From the NCBI GenBank assembly GCA_964421085.1, contig CAYQVO010000002.1, positions 124,001 to 188,000 on the forward strand: a DNA stretch of 64,000 nucleotides, given 5' to 3'. How positions within the stretch are numbered: the stretch's first letter is position 1; each line of letters starts with the position of its first letter. Both the position numbers and the translations under genes were made by a program. The stretch is from CAYQVO01 sp964421085. Lineage in GTDB: Bacteria > Bdellovibrionota_C > UBA2361 > CAYQVO01. Below, one piece after another: positions 52,773-62,576 of this stretch. The notes under the pieces are model-generated. The model was not told the DNA's origin. It searched no databases and worked only from the letters and a program-made list of their open reading frames with translations.

Positions 52773-53477
52773 TTACCCCCGGCTCTGTGCAGGAAACTCC
52801 TCCCCGACGCATTCGGGATCAAGATCGTTCACCAGTGCCAGTGTGAAATCCTCGATATTTTCCAGGGGAACTGCAGTGCGTGACTGTGCATCCACGCTCT
52901 GATGCAGAGAAACTTCCCTGCGGACCCGGTGGAAACAGGCCTTGAGCTTCCCCATCTCGGGATCGTCCAGACATCCCTGAATCTTTTTTCTCCGATCTTC
53001 AATTTCCGATTTGATCTGAACAAGCATGAAATAGTACCTCTGTTTATCAGAAGGCAGGGGCGCGAGCCTTGTTGATGTCCCGGAGTCCATCAACCGCTCA
53101 ATAGGAAGAAGCGAAGAATGAATGAAGTCCCCGAGCATCTGAAACTCCCTGTCCATCCTGGCAAGGAGCATGCACGCCGAGAGATGTGCCATCCGCCTGT
53201 TGTTAATTCGGAGATATCGGTACGCAAGGGCCATCACTGCGGCGCCTCCAGCAAGGAGAATGCATGCGTATAAAGCGCTCAGAGCAGGAAGAAGCACGAT
53301 GACAAGGTAAATTATTCCGAAAACCGCAAGCGCGGCAGCTTCACTGGCTTTCAGAGATTCGCGGTCTGGAAATTTGGTATCAGCAAGGCGGGAGACCTGG
53401 GATCTGGCTGGAGGACGCGGCCCTTCATGCTTTGGCACCTCATAAGCTGTCGCGTCCAGAGCAGTGTCGCCCACCAT
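52773..53477 (-). CDS. Hypothetical membrane protein
   Basis: A 234-residue protein. About 1-45 is charged and likely disordered; two adjacent membrane helices lie near 47-66 (AAALAVFGIIYLVIVLLPAL) and 70-88. The rest (about 95-234) is helical and soluble with no known motif (LLARMDREFQMLGDFIH, KIQGCLDDPEMGKLKACFHRV). It lies 78 bases after the PilB-REC gene on the same strand, so the two may be cotranscribed. No family recognised. Confidence 0.6.
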   Translation of the reverse strand: MVGDTALDATAYEVPKHEGPRPPARSQVSRLADTKFPDRESLKASEAAALAVFGIIYLVIVLLPALSALYACILLAGGAAVMALAYRYLRINNRRMAHLSACMLLARMDREFQMLGDFIHSSLLPIERLMDSGTSTRLAPLPSDKQRYYFMLVQIKSEIEDRRKKIQGCLDDPEMGKLKACFHRVRREVSLHQSVDAQSRTAVPLENIEDFTLALVNDLDPECVGEEFPAQSRG

Positions 53478-53555
53478 CCGAATTCTTCTCCTTGAACCCG
53501 TAATATATCACAAAGCGCGCTCTAGAGTAGTGCCGGATTGATGGTTCGAAACACT

Positions 53556-55250
53556 TCAGGCCCGCTTCAGCAGATTTTCAACCCGCTTGAGCAGAATCTT
53601 GCGCTGAATAGTCTTTTCGCAGTAATCATCGGCGCCGAGATCAAGGAGTTCATACTCTTTCTGAACATCGGAAACCACTGTGAGCATCAGTACCGGCAGT
53701 CTGGTAAACTTTCCGCTTGTGCGAATCTTCCTGACAAGCTGGCCACCGTCCATTCGCGGCATCATCAGGTCGGAAATGATAATGTCAGGTTCCATCTCTT
53801 CGAGTTTCTCCAGGGCCTCCACGCCATCAGATGCCACTGCGACATCATATCCGGCACCCCTGAAGAGCATTTCCAGTATGCTTCGCTGGTCGGCGTCGTC
53901 TTCGGCAATCAGAATGAGGCGCTTGTCCCGGACGATCTTTTCGTTCAGATCAAGAACAGGTTCATCAAGGGGAAGCGGAATCACATCGGGATTTTTCGCG
54001 AGGGCCTGGTTTCCAGTCACAGGCCGCTGAGCCTTCTGGGATACGAAGAAGTCGTCAGGCAGGGCAAGGGGTTTTTCACTGGAACTCTTACGGCCCGCTT
54101 CGTGGTGAATATGCTTAAGATACACTTCGGGGAGAACCTTGACGCCGTTGTAGAGGGCTTCCAGTGAAGTGATTCCATGGTTCACTTTTTCAAGGCCATC
54201 CTCAAAAAGTGAGACTGCACCCTGTTTGTACGCAAAGTCGACGAGTCCCGAATGAGTGGGACTGGAACTCAGAATCTGGTCCAGCTCAGTCCCGCCTCTG
54301 ATAAAACTCCGGATGCCAGTCAATCCCTCGTATCCTGAATGGCCGCACTTCGTGCATCCGCGGCCGATACGGAAAGCACCGTGAAGCTTGTTTCTGAGAA
54401 CAGGATGCAGGTGAGACACCACAGACGGATCAATTGCTGCTTCTCTGGCGCATGAAGCGCATATCTTTCTGACCAGCGCGTAACAGAGCGAACCAAGAAG
54501 AGGAATTTTCTCAAAATCAGCTCCTGCCTCTTTTGTCCTGAGGATGGCGTCCGCCGGATCGTCCGCTCTCATGCAGACGACGTTGAGCCTGTCCACCGGA
54601 AGCTGGGCCGGCGATCGAAGGTCCATGATGATATTCACATCGTTGAAGCCGGCGAGGCATCTTACGACTCCAAGCGCCACGTTCAGACCATCAGTTGTCG
54701 GGGACGAGAGCAGGAATATTCCGTGTTTTAAATCGAGAGCTTCCAGAAGAGACTGCCGCTCTTCCTGGTAGAAGCATTCCAGCGCCTGCTTGACTGGAAC
54801 AATGCTGAATTCCGAAAGACTGATATGCGTACTGCCGTTAAGTCTCAGGCTTTTCGACACGTCGAATTTTATTATTGTCTGCTCAAGACGCACAGAAGCT
54901 TTGAATTTCCATGCAGCCTCACCTTCTGAGGGTCTTGCATCCTGCGTCCATAAAGGAGCGTAATGATCATAGAACCATAGGCAGAGAGGTTTGATGAGAG
55001 CAGCATCGAGGGGGCAAGTTTTCAGCTCGCTTCTGTTCTTGAGGACAGCGGCCCGGATCTGCGAAGAACCCGATGTGAACGTAATCGAATCAGCGTCGGC
55101 CTGAATCGCCTCCTTGAAGAGCTCTTCAAGTGACTTGTTCAAAGACTGGTCTTCTCTGCCGCCGGCGTCTGCCATCACTCGTGCCTCGCTGATAGTGCAT
55201 CCGGTAAGTTCATAAAATGCGGGCTCCTGCAGCTTCAGATCCCCCTTCAC
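53556..55250 (-). CDS. PilB-like pseudo-ATPase fused to response-regulator receiver
   Basis: A 564-residue chimera. Residues about 40-370 follow the PilB/GspE layout: the four-cysteine zinc site (C264, C267, C299, C302 in ICASC and CTKCGHSGYEGLTGI), RKxCxxC and the GYxGRxGI-like end. The Walker A site is gone: at 177-190 the protein reads GIFLLSSPTTDGLN where GPTGSGKT is expected, so ATP binding is unlikely. Residues 445-564 are a receiver domain with acidic DD at 451-452, phospho-Asp D494 (ISDLMMP), T524 and K546 (in CEKT, the usual KPF being lost). It may be a regulatory or scaffolding version of a pilus motor. A pilin pseudogene lies 6 kb away. Confidence 0.82.
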   Translation of the reverse strand: MKGDLKLQEPAFYELTGCTISEARVMADAGGREDQSLNKSLEELFKEAIQADADSITFTSGSSQIRAAVLKNRSELKTCPLDAALIKPLCLWFYDHYAPLWTQDARPSEGEAAWKFKASVRLEQTIIKFDVSKSLRLNGSTHISLSEFSIVPVKQALECFYQEERQSLLEALDLKHGIFLLSSPTTDGLNVALGVVRCLAGFNDVNIIMDLRSPAQLPVDRLNVVCMRADDPADAILRTKEAGADFEKIPLLGSLCYALVRKICASCAREAAIDPSVVSHLHPVLRNKLHGAFRIGRGCTKCGHSGYEGLTGIRSFIRGGTELDQILSSSPTHSGLVDFAYKQGAVSLFEDGLEKVNHGITSLEALYNGVKVLPEVYLKHIHHEAGRKSSSEKPLALPDDFFVSQKAQRPVTGNQALAKNPDVIPLPLDEPVLDLNEKIVRDKRLILIAEDDADQRSILEMLFRGAGYDVAVASDGVEALEKLEEMEPDIIISDLMMPRMDGGQLVRKIRTSGKFTRLPVLMLTVVSDVQKEYELLDLGADDYCEKTIQRKILLKRVENLLKRA

Positions 55251-55547
55251 GCACGGATACGGGGGATAGTGCCGCGAGAACAGCGCAAAAATTCATCGGA
55301 CGCAGCCACTAGTATATTGATACTGTTATAGATGATGGAGAGGGGGTTCAGGAGCCGCAAAGTTAACTGAATTTGTCTTGAAAGCGGTTGCATGACAGCC
55401 CGGGGTCATCGCACCATATAGGAATAGCTAACTTTTTGATTTCATTCCCTATTGCAATGCATCGAGGAATAGTATGATGACGCTGGAAACCGTCTCTTGA
55501 TATTAACGGCTTTTGAAAAACTTCCCTTATAACGATTCCAGCCTCAT
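55251..55547. other. Divergent intergenic region upstream of tamB-omp85 fusion
   Basis: About 300 bases between two divergent genes. I see no strong promoter. TATAAC at 55527 and TTGATA near 55497 are too far apart to form a pair. Nothing else to report. Confidence 0.4.
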
Positions 55548-58500
55548 TTGAGATTATTGTCCGGCATTTTGGTGAAAAGAATTATCGTCTGGATATTTGT
55601 TTTATCTGCACTTGGAGCAGGAATTTACATAGGTCTTTCCGCCGAAGGGTACGCCCGCAAAGGACTTTTCGATCTTCTGGACGGAGAGATTAAAGCATCT
55701 ACCCCATGCCATCTCGAGGTTGGTTCGCTTCAAGTGTCGCTTCTTCAGCTCAAGGCCGATGCGAAAGACGCGGCGATGGTATGCGACGGGAAGCGGAAGA
55801 TGATCGTGAAGAAAATTCACGCATCGTTCAGCCTGGCGAAAATCTTCGAGCACGCGTTTCCTCTCAATCTCGATCTGATTGACGGACAGGTCGACGGGGT
55901 CACCCCGGACAGCGAGACATTCAAGTTCATATATTATCTCGCCGAGCCCATCCCGCCGGAACGCGACCGTCCCGACAGATGGCGCGTCAAGCTGATGAAC
56001 ATGAATGTGAGCGGTATTTCATTCGTTCAGAATTTCGACGGCAATTATGTTCACGGAGAGGGTGGATATCTCTCGTTCCGGAAAGGCGAACACGACGTGA
56101 TCACCATGATCCCCGGTTTCAAGAGGCTCTATCTTCAGAAGGAAGGAGAGAAGATCGCCGAGATCGGAGAACTTCAGGCAAAGATAATCAGCGGAGAAGA
56201 CCGGACAGAGATTGATCAGATCCGTCTCGCGCACGACAGGATCTGGGCGGAGATTAAAGGGGAATATGTCGATAAGACGGACGTGATTGACGCCAAGGCC
56301 GGCTACCAGCTTACCACTTCATATCTTCAGCTTCCTGACTGGCTGAGCGGCATGATACAGGGTCGTGCGTCTTTGAGCGGGGACATCGACAGTCCTGTTC
56401 TCGAAGGTTCCCTGATGTGTCCGCTCGAGATTTCATATCCGGGAATCCCTGCTCAGAGATTCCCCGGATTGTCCGCTTCTTATAGAGTCTCCCGCGGCAC
56501 TGCGGGAGCCAAAGTCGAGGTTCTCTCTCTGAAGGCGGATAATGAGAACCTCAAAGTGCACGGAGAAAGAGCCCTTGAACTGGAAGGGGGAAAGATTCTC
56601 GGAAAAATCGATATATCGATGCAATCGCTTGAAATCGGGGAAAGCCGCATCCGGAATATTTCAGGCGCTCTTGGTATGAGCGGCGAAGTTGCGAAGCCTG
56701 TCCTTCAGTTCGCGGGAGATGCCGGAGAGATTCAGCAGGGAGAAGACCTCCGAATCGAAAATATATCGTTCAACTCGAGACTTTCCGGTTCCGAGCTCGA
56801 CGTGTCAGCCTCTCACCAGGGAGCAGAGGGACGGGTAGAAGCGGCCGGAAAGCTATTGTTTCCTGAAGGGTCGGACGTAGTTCTGCAGGATGGAAAAATA
56901 ACCGCTGTGGATTACGCATTGGGGTCGGGCAGTACAACTGTAAAGATGAATGGCGAGGCTCTTGCTTCCGGTCCTCTCGAGGTTGAGGGCCTGAAGGTGA
57001 AGGGTAAGGGAGTAATTGAGATTCCAGGCTTTGAGAAAGAAAATGCTCTGCAGGCGGAACTGACCGCGCAGGAGGGGGACGCAGCTCTCAACCTCCGTGA
57101 CAGACAGTCGCTTCTCACGGCAGCGTTGAAGCTTGACGACTTCATGGTAAAAAAACAGGGAGATCTCCAGGTGCTTGTCAAGCGGCAGGCTCTGGACCCG
57201 CTCCTCCCCGGCGATTCCTGCATTGATGTGGCAGGAGAATTCAAATACGCGTTCCCGCTTGACGACCCGCGCGGGGGTTCGGGAACAATAGCGCTCTCTT
57301 CGCTTTCTGCAGGGTGCGGAGAACGCAGAGTGGAGGGCTCTGTGCCTGCTCTGCTGCCGGTGAAAGAGGGAAGCATCGGTTTTTCGAAATTTGTGCTCAG
57401 GTCGGGAAAGACGTCACTGGATGTCGACGGAGAGATATCCATCGAGACGGGGTTCAACCTCACGGCGGGAGGTTCGATCGATCTGGATGTATTTCTCCCG
57501 TTTGTGCCCACTTTTGACGATCTCGGAGGGCGTGTCGACATTCATGCGGGAGTGGAGGGTCCTGTTAATGCCCCTCTTCTCCACGGTAATGCTTCTCTGT
57601 TGGGGGGGTATTTTTCAATCGCTTCGGAAAGCCTGGCGGCTGCTTCCATACGCGGTTCCGTTGATCTCCAGGGTGAAAGGCTTGTGCTCTCGGACTTGAA
57701 AGGAGAGATGAACGGCGGGGATTTCGAAATAGGAGGGTACATCGTGCCGATGGCGCCCGAGAATTCCGAACTCTCGCTCAAATTCGACAAGGTGGTCTTC
57801 GAGCCTGTCGGCGACCTGATAGTAATACTGTCGGGAGACCTCAGGGCAGGCGCTGGTGAGTCGGGCGCCGGTTTCGTGAGGGGTTTAATTGAAATAGAAA
57901 GCGCCGAATACCAGAAAAATATCGACATCAGAGGAATGCTCGCGCTTTTCACCGATGCGGTATTTGGTCGAAAAGAGATGTATGAAGCAACCGCGCGCCG
58001 CTCCGGTGATCTTGCGCTTGATCTGAAGGTGATCGGAAAGCGCAATATGTTCATCTTCACCAACTGGTTCGGTGCGGAACTGGCCGCCGATGTTTCCGTG
58101 ACGGGAAGTGTTGCCGACCCCGAACTCAAGGGCGGTATTTCAGTGTTGAGCGGGTGGCTCGGTTTTAGAAGCCGGCGGTTTGTGGTGAATGAAGGAAGGC
58201 TTATATTCGAGCCGCCGTCTCCGGTCCCCTATATCGATCTTGTCGCCGAGACAAAACTTTATTCGGCAGTCGGAAACCCGGTGACCGTTGTGCTTGAATC
58301 GCGCGGCCCTGTGACGAATCCCGTTATTGAACTTGCATCGGATCAGGGCCTTGCTCAGCAGGACATATTCACGCTGCTTGCGACAGGGCAGGGCGCGCAG
58401 AATCCGACTGTTGTTGATTCCATCGGGCGTTCACTCGAGCCGGGCACAGGCGTCGATCTTGCTTCGTTTATACCGTTCCTTCCTGTTCCTGGTTTTCTGA

Positions 58501-61217
58501 GTGAACTGACGAGAATTGACAACTTCTACGTCGAGCCGGAACTTGATCCGGCAACGGGTCTCGTCGAACCGGTGGCGATAGCAACGAAGAATCTTACGAA
58601 CAGATTTACTGCCATAGGTGAAATCGGACTTGGAGAGACCAGGTCGAGGTCGCGGGCAAGTCTCGTATACGACCTCACACCAAGACTCAATATCGCCGGC
58701 ATTCTTGACGCCGGCAACCCGAATCAGAAGACCTCTGCCGGTGTGGATCTCAGGTACACTGTGTATTCCCGGCTCGGTCAGGCAGTAAAAATAAAAATCG
58801 AAGGGAACAGGTACGAAAGCGGGACGGAGCTCATAAAAGCGCTCAAGCTGAATGAAGCAGTGAGCATAACAGAGGAAAACCTCCAGGAAATCGCCGACTC
58901 GATGAAGAATTACTACCACCAGGAAGGCTTCAGGGAAGCAGAAGTTTCCGCCGAGTGCAGCGAAGAAAAAGAGGGGACCTGCGCAAAAGTGACGTTCAGG
59001 ATCGACGAAGGCCGGAGGTTTGAAGTCGAAGGAGTTGTATTCGATAGAGCTGATATCGAGCTTGCGCTCGGTGAGAAGCTGCCGACCATCGAAAAGGGGA
59101 ATCCGGCCACTGCCGCTTACCTTGAGGAATACAGAGTAAGCCTGGTCAATGCGCTCAGAAATGAAGGTTACATCTCGGCGAGAATCGAGACACATTATGC
59201 GCCGGGAACCCTGCCCGGGAAGGTTTTCATGGCGGTCACAAGCTTCGTGGGAAAACCCGTGACCTTTGTCTTTCAAGGCAATACGCGTTTCACGCCGAAA
59301 GAATTTCTGGACACCATCAATCTTTTCAACCGGCGAATTTCATTCGGCCGGAATACGCCTAATCTTCTCGTTGAAAACATGACGCTCCTTTACAGGCGCG
59401 CAGGGTATCTGAATGCGGCGATTTCAAAGGACGAAAAGGAGGATCCGGAAACGGGCCGGATAATCTACACAATCCGGATTGATGAAGGAAGGAAGATACC
59501 GGTCGCCAGGGTGATGATTGAAGGGAACACTTCGTTCAGCGAGGATGCGATCAAGAGCGCCGTTGAGGAGAATCTGGGTGACAATGCGTACCAGGATATG
59601 TTCACCCCCGATTACGCCGTTTCTGAAAATATCCAGTCTCATGCTGATTCGTTGAGGTCATGGTATGCCGCGCAGGGTTATCCTCAAGCTTCGGTGGAGA
59701 CCCGGATTGAGAACTCTGACGGAGGGGATGAAGTGAACATCCGTTACATCGTCAACGAAGGGGTATCAAAGAGGCGGGACTGGATACATATTTACGACGC
59801 ACCGCAGGATGTAGTTCTCCCCGAGAAACCTGAAGTGCCATATTCGCTCGAGAAGGCCGATCAGTACATGCGGGAGATGACCCTGGCTTTTAATGATGCA
59901 GCCTACATGTCTCCTGTATTCAAAATCACACAGGTTTCCGATGACTCTCCGATGGAAGTCAAAATCATTCCGGGAGAGAAGACCTATGTTGCGCAGATCG
60001 ATATTACAGGAAATATCCGCGTTCCAGATTCATCCGTACTGGACAGTCTGAATATTCATCCAGGTGATCCGTGGAGTCCCCGGAAAATACAGGAAAACAA
60101 GCTCAGGCTTTTGAGGCTCGGGCTTTTCTCCAAGGTCGAAATCTCGGAGGAGGAAGTTTCTCCGGTGAAAAGGAAGCTTTTGTTCAGGGTGAAAGAACGC
60201 CCCATGCAGGAACTGCAGGTTGGAACGGGTCTTAACTCGGAATATGGACTTCATTTCTTTACTGAAGGGACCGACCGCGAGCTTTTCGCCGATGGGCGCT
60301 CGTTGTCGCTTCGTGTGGATGCCTATTATGATTCGGTGAGCACGCGAATAAGCCAGGGCAGCGCGAACCTGAGGTACCTCGATCCTGCTTTCCTTTATTC
60401 CAGTTTCAGTTTTGCCGAAGATATCGGCTACATCAAGCAGCAGCTGAATACAATGGAATATGATCTGGACAGGGTTTCCCTTTCAACGTCTTTCTACAGG
60501 GTGGCATCGAGCGGGCTTACCTTCTCGGCGGGGCATACGATCTTCCAGGACAACCTCAGCGATGTGTCTCCCGGTTCGATTATAAGCCCGCTCGACTTCG
60601 GAGTTGTGACGCTGAGTTCTCTCGGGTCGACATTGAGGTATGATCAACGCGACTCTGCTCTGATACCGAAAAAAGGATATCTTCTAACTCTGGATTCAAC
60701 CCTGTCTTCCGATACCATCGGTTCTGACGCGAACTATATCGCGGCAAGTGGAAGAGCGTCCTGGCTTGTGCCGCTGCCGATTCTGAACAACCGGTTCGGA
60801 CTGGCGTTTGCGACACGAATTGGATCTGCATGGACGTTCGATGGCACGAGCGAGGTGCCGATAACTCAGAGGTATTACGCGGGTGGACGGACGTCAGTGC
60901 GCGGTTTCCGTGAAAATAAACTTGGTCCGACGGGGATTTCCGGAAGCGTAATCGGCGGCGATTTCCTTTCAGTCAGCAATGCCCAGCTCAATTATTTCGT
61001 GACTGAATCGTTGTCGGTTCATACCTTCCTGGATATGGGTAATGTGTTTCTGAAGGAGCGTGGTGTCGACCTTGGCGACCTGAGGAAGGGCGCGGGGTTT
61101 GGTGCTGAGTATTTTTCGCCTATCGGACCTATTGGAATTGATCTTGGCTTCCCGATTGACCGCGAGCCGGGAGAGAGCACTTACCGTTTTTATTTTACGG
61201 TCGGGACGCTTTTCTGA
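55548..61217 (+). CDS. TamB-like domain fused to POTRA/Omp85 barrel (single-chain TAM)
   Basis: One open frame of 1889 residues. An N-terminal membrane helix (about 9-29) is followed by an AsmA/TamB-type beta-rich chain (about 30-985), which ends in the conserved TamB C-terminal domain (DUF490): GGISVLSGWLGFRSRRFVVNEG near 870 and DQGLAQQDIFTLLATGQG near 930. Then come six POTRA-like repeats (about 1079-1551, each with an EGN/TGN turn) and an Omp85 barrel (about 1552-1889) with the VRGF lid motif near 1783. TamA and TamB are separate genes in E. coli. Fused, the chain would run from inner to outer membrane. Start uncertain: TTG 55548 has no ribosome site; GTG 55572 is another choice. Confidence 0.88.
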   Translation: MRLLSGILVKRIIVWIFVLSALGAGIYIGLSAEGYARKGLFDLLDGEIKASTPCHLEVGSLQVSLLQLKADAKDAAMVCDGKRKMIVKKIHASFSLAKIFEHAFPLNLDLIDGQVDGVTPDSETFKFIYYLAEPIPPERDRPDRWRVKLMNMNVSGISFVQNFDGNYVHGEGGYLSFRKGEHDVITMIPGFKRLYLQKEGEKIAEIGELQAKIISGEDRTEIDQIRLAHDRIWAEIKGEYVDKTDVIDAKAGYQLTTSYLQLPDWLSGMIQGRASLSGDIDSPVLEGSLMCPLEISYPGIPAQRFPGLSASYRVSRGTAGAKVEVLSLKADNENLKVHGERALELEGGKILGKIDISMQSLEIGESRIRNISGALGMSGEVAKPVLQFAGDAGEIQQGEDLRIENISFNSRLSGSELDVSASHQGAEGRVEAAGKLLFPEGSDVVLQDGKITAVDYALGSGSTTVKMNGEALASGPLEVEGLKVKGKGVIEIPGFEKENALQAELTAQEGDAALNLRDRQSLLTAALKLDDFMVKKQGDLQVLVKRQALDPLLPGDSCIDVAGEFKYAFPLDDPRGGSGTIALSSLSAGCGERRVEGSVPALLPVKEGSIGFSKFVLRSGKTSLDVDGEISIETGFNLTAGGSIDLDVFLPFVPTFDDLGGRVDIHAGVEGPVNAPLLHGNASLLGGYFSIASESLAAASIRGSVDLQGERLVLSDLKGEMNGGDFEIGGYIVPMAPENSELSLKFDKVVFEPVGDLIVILSGDLRAGAGESGAGFVRGLIEIESAEYQKNIDIRGMLALFTDAVFGRKEMYEATARRSGDLALDLKVIGKRNMFIFTNWFGAELAADVSVTGSVADPELKGGISVLSGWLGFRSRRFVVNEGRLIFEPPSPVPYIDLVAETKLYSAVGNPVTVVLESRGPVTNPVIELASDQGLAQQDIFTLLATGQGAQNPTVVDSIGRSLEPGTGVDLASFIPFLPVPGFLSELTRIDNFYVEPELDPATGLVEPVAIATKNLTNRFTAIGEIGLGETRSRSRASLVYDLTPRLNIAGILDAGNPNQKTSAGVDLRYTVYSRLGQAVKIKIEGNRYESGTELIKALKLNEAVSITEENLQEIADSMKNYYHQEGFREAEVSAECSEEKEGTCAKVTFRIDEGRRFEVEGVVFDRADIELALGEKLPTIEKGNPATAAYLEEYRVSLVNALRNEGYISARIETHYAPGTLPGKVFMAVTSFVGKPVTFVFQGNTRFTPKEFLDTINLFNRRISFGRNTPNLLVENMTLLYRRAGYLNAAISKDEKEDPETGRIIYTIRIDEGRKIPVARVMIEGNTSFSEDAIKSAVEENLGDNAYQDMFTPDYAVSENIQSHADSLRSWYAAQGYPQASVETRIENSDGGDEVNIRYIVNEGVSKRRDWIHIYDAPQDVVLPEKPEVPYSLEKADQYMREMTLAFNDAAYMSPVFKITQVSDDSPMEVKIIPGEKTYVAQIDITGNIRVPDSSVLDSLNIHPGDPWSPRKIQENKLRLLRLGLFSKVEISEEEVSPVKRKLLFRVKERPMQELQVGTGLNSEYGLHFFTEGTDRELFADGRSLSLRVDAYYDSVSTRISQGSANLRYLDPAFLYSSFSFAEDIGYIKQQLNTMEYDLDRVSLSTSFYRVASSGLTFSAGHTIFQDNLSDVSPGSIISPLDFGVVTLSSLGSTLRYDQRDSALIPKKGYLLTLDSTLSSDTIGSDANYIAASGRASWLVPLPILNNRFGLAFATRIGSAWTFDGTSEVPITQRYYAGGRTSVRGFRENKLGPTGISGSVIGGDFLSVSNAQLNYFVTESLSVHTFLDMGNVFLKERGVDLGDLRKGAGFGAEYFSPIGPIGIDLGFPIDREPGESTYRFYFTVGTLF

Positions 61218-61421
61218 GTCTGCGGCAAAACCAGAAGGAGCCGTGCTTCACGCAGATTTCGCTGAAATATCAACGAGTTGGCCCTCGAATTATTTAAAGC
61301 TCTGAATTTTCGAGAGCCTTTGGCCGTTTGACTGCATCAAATTAAATTAGAGGGATGGAAGCTTCGTTTTCGGTTTAGAGCTCACTTGAGACAACTCAAG
61401 GGAACGAGAGGTGAGAAGAAG

Positions 61422-62423
61422 ATGGAACCGATTATTATTATCACGGATGACGCTGCAGATATAAGAATAGACGAAGTTGCGGAAGCACTTCGCCGCATTG
61501 ATCTCCAGGAGCCGTCACGCGGCACCATGATTGATGCTCTTGAGCTTGCAGGCAATAACGAACGGACGACTTTGATCTGCGCCGCTTCCGAAATGTCCGC
61601 AGGTGAAACGGCAAGTCTTGCGAAAGATATTGCGGCAACGGGCTCAGGACTTGTTCTTGTGTGTCCGTGCGCAGATCCTGAGCTGCTTGACCCATCAGAA
61701 CTTACCGTCGAAGCTCTGATTTCTTCCATCACGCAGAAATCTTTCAACTTTGTTCCCATGCTCTCTGTGCCGTCGTCATTGATTGACGAAATACCGAAAG
61801 ATCGACTGATATCCAGAGGCGCTCTTGCTGTTTACGCGATGATTGCCGCGCTCGGGAGCGGCGAGGAAATCAGCGTGATTTCAAACAACCGCGCACAGGC
61901 GGCTCCGGCCGTCATTCTGGAGAATGATGAGATCGCAAGTCTGATCAGGTTCGCAGTAGCTGAATGCAACATCGAAGAGCTATATCCGAATCACGCGTGG
62001 AAAGAACATGAAAAGGAGAGCCTCTCATCATGCTACCATTCGCTTGCCGCGATATTCATGCGGCTTGGAGACTTTGATGCCGCGCGCGAGTGCCTGAACA
62101 TAAGCGAGCAGTTCGAGGACAGCCCGAGGCTTCTTGCTCTCAGGGGCATAATTGCAGCCGCTCAGGGACGGGCGCTCGAGGCTGTCGCGAATATGGTTTC
62201 AAGTCTTCAGCAGTATGAAGGAAGAAAGAAAAATGACGGCGAGCATTACCTCACATTTACGCCCAGTGACCTCGAAACGATCAATACGGATCTGAAAGAC
62301 GGTCTCGATGCTCTCAACAGACGGGATAACGAAAAAGCCTTCGAGTATTTTTCAAAAGCGATATTCAACTTCGACAGTTTCTATCGCGAGGCTGGAATTG
62401 CGGGACTGATGAAAGCTGTGTAA
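61422..62423 (+). CDS. TPR-containing protein, cytoplasmic, unknown function
   Basis: A 333-residue protein from the ATG at 61422 (GAGAAG upstream). The N-terminal half looks like a beta-alpha fold with poor match to anything (IIIITDDAADIRIDEV, LICAASEMS, LVLVCPCADPELLDPS). The C-terminal half (about 200-333) has TPR-like repeats (SLAAIFMRLGDFDAARECLN, IAAAQGRALEAVANMVSSL, FEYFSKAIFNFD). No signal peptide. It lies 204 bases after the TamB-Omp85 gene and 153 before the hydrolase, so a shared unit is possible. Confidence 0.6.
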   Translation: MEPIIIITDDAADIRIDEVAEALRRIDLQEPSRGTMIDALELAGNNERTTLICAASEMSAGETASLAKDIAATGSGLVLVCPCADPELLDPSELTVEALISSITQKSFNFVPMLSVPSSLIDEIPKDRLISRGALAVYAMIAALGSGEEISVISNNRAQAAPAVILENDEIASLIRFAVAECNIEELYPNHAWKEHEKESLSSCYHSLAAIFMRLGDFDAARECLNISEQFEDSPRLLALRGIIAAAQGRALEAVANMVSSLQQYEGRKKNDGEHYLTFTPSDLETINTDLKDGLDALNRRDNEKAFEYFSKAIFNFDSFYREAGIAGLMKAV

Positions 62424-62576
62424 AAAATCAACAGCCTTTTCAACGGGCAATTTGCCTTTCGCTGAACTTGCCGGATAATTCAATTTAAAAGCGGAAAAAT
62501 CTCCTGAAGTTACACAACTTCTCTGAGACAATGCGGGATTTGCCTCAAGCTATGCATGACTGCATAATGTATTGTT

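Noticed and set aside
53538..54167. 209-codon plus frame opposite PilB-REC
   Set aside because: Shadow of the receiver-domain gene; no independent features.
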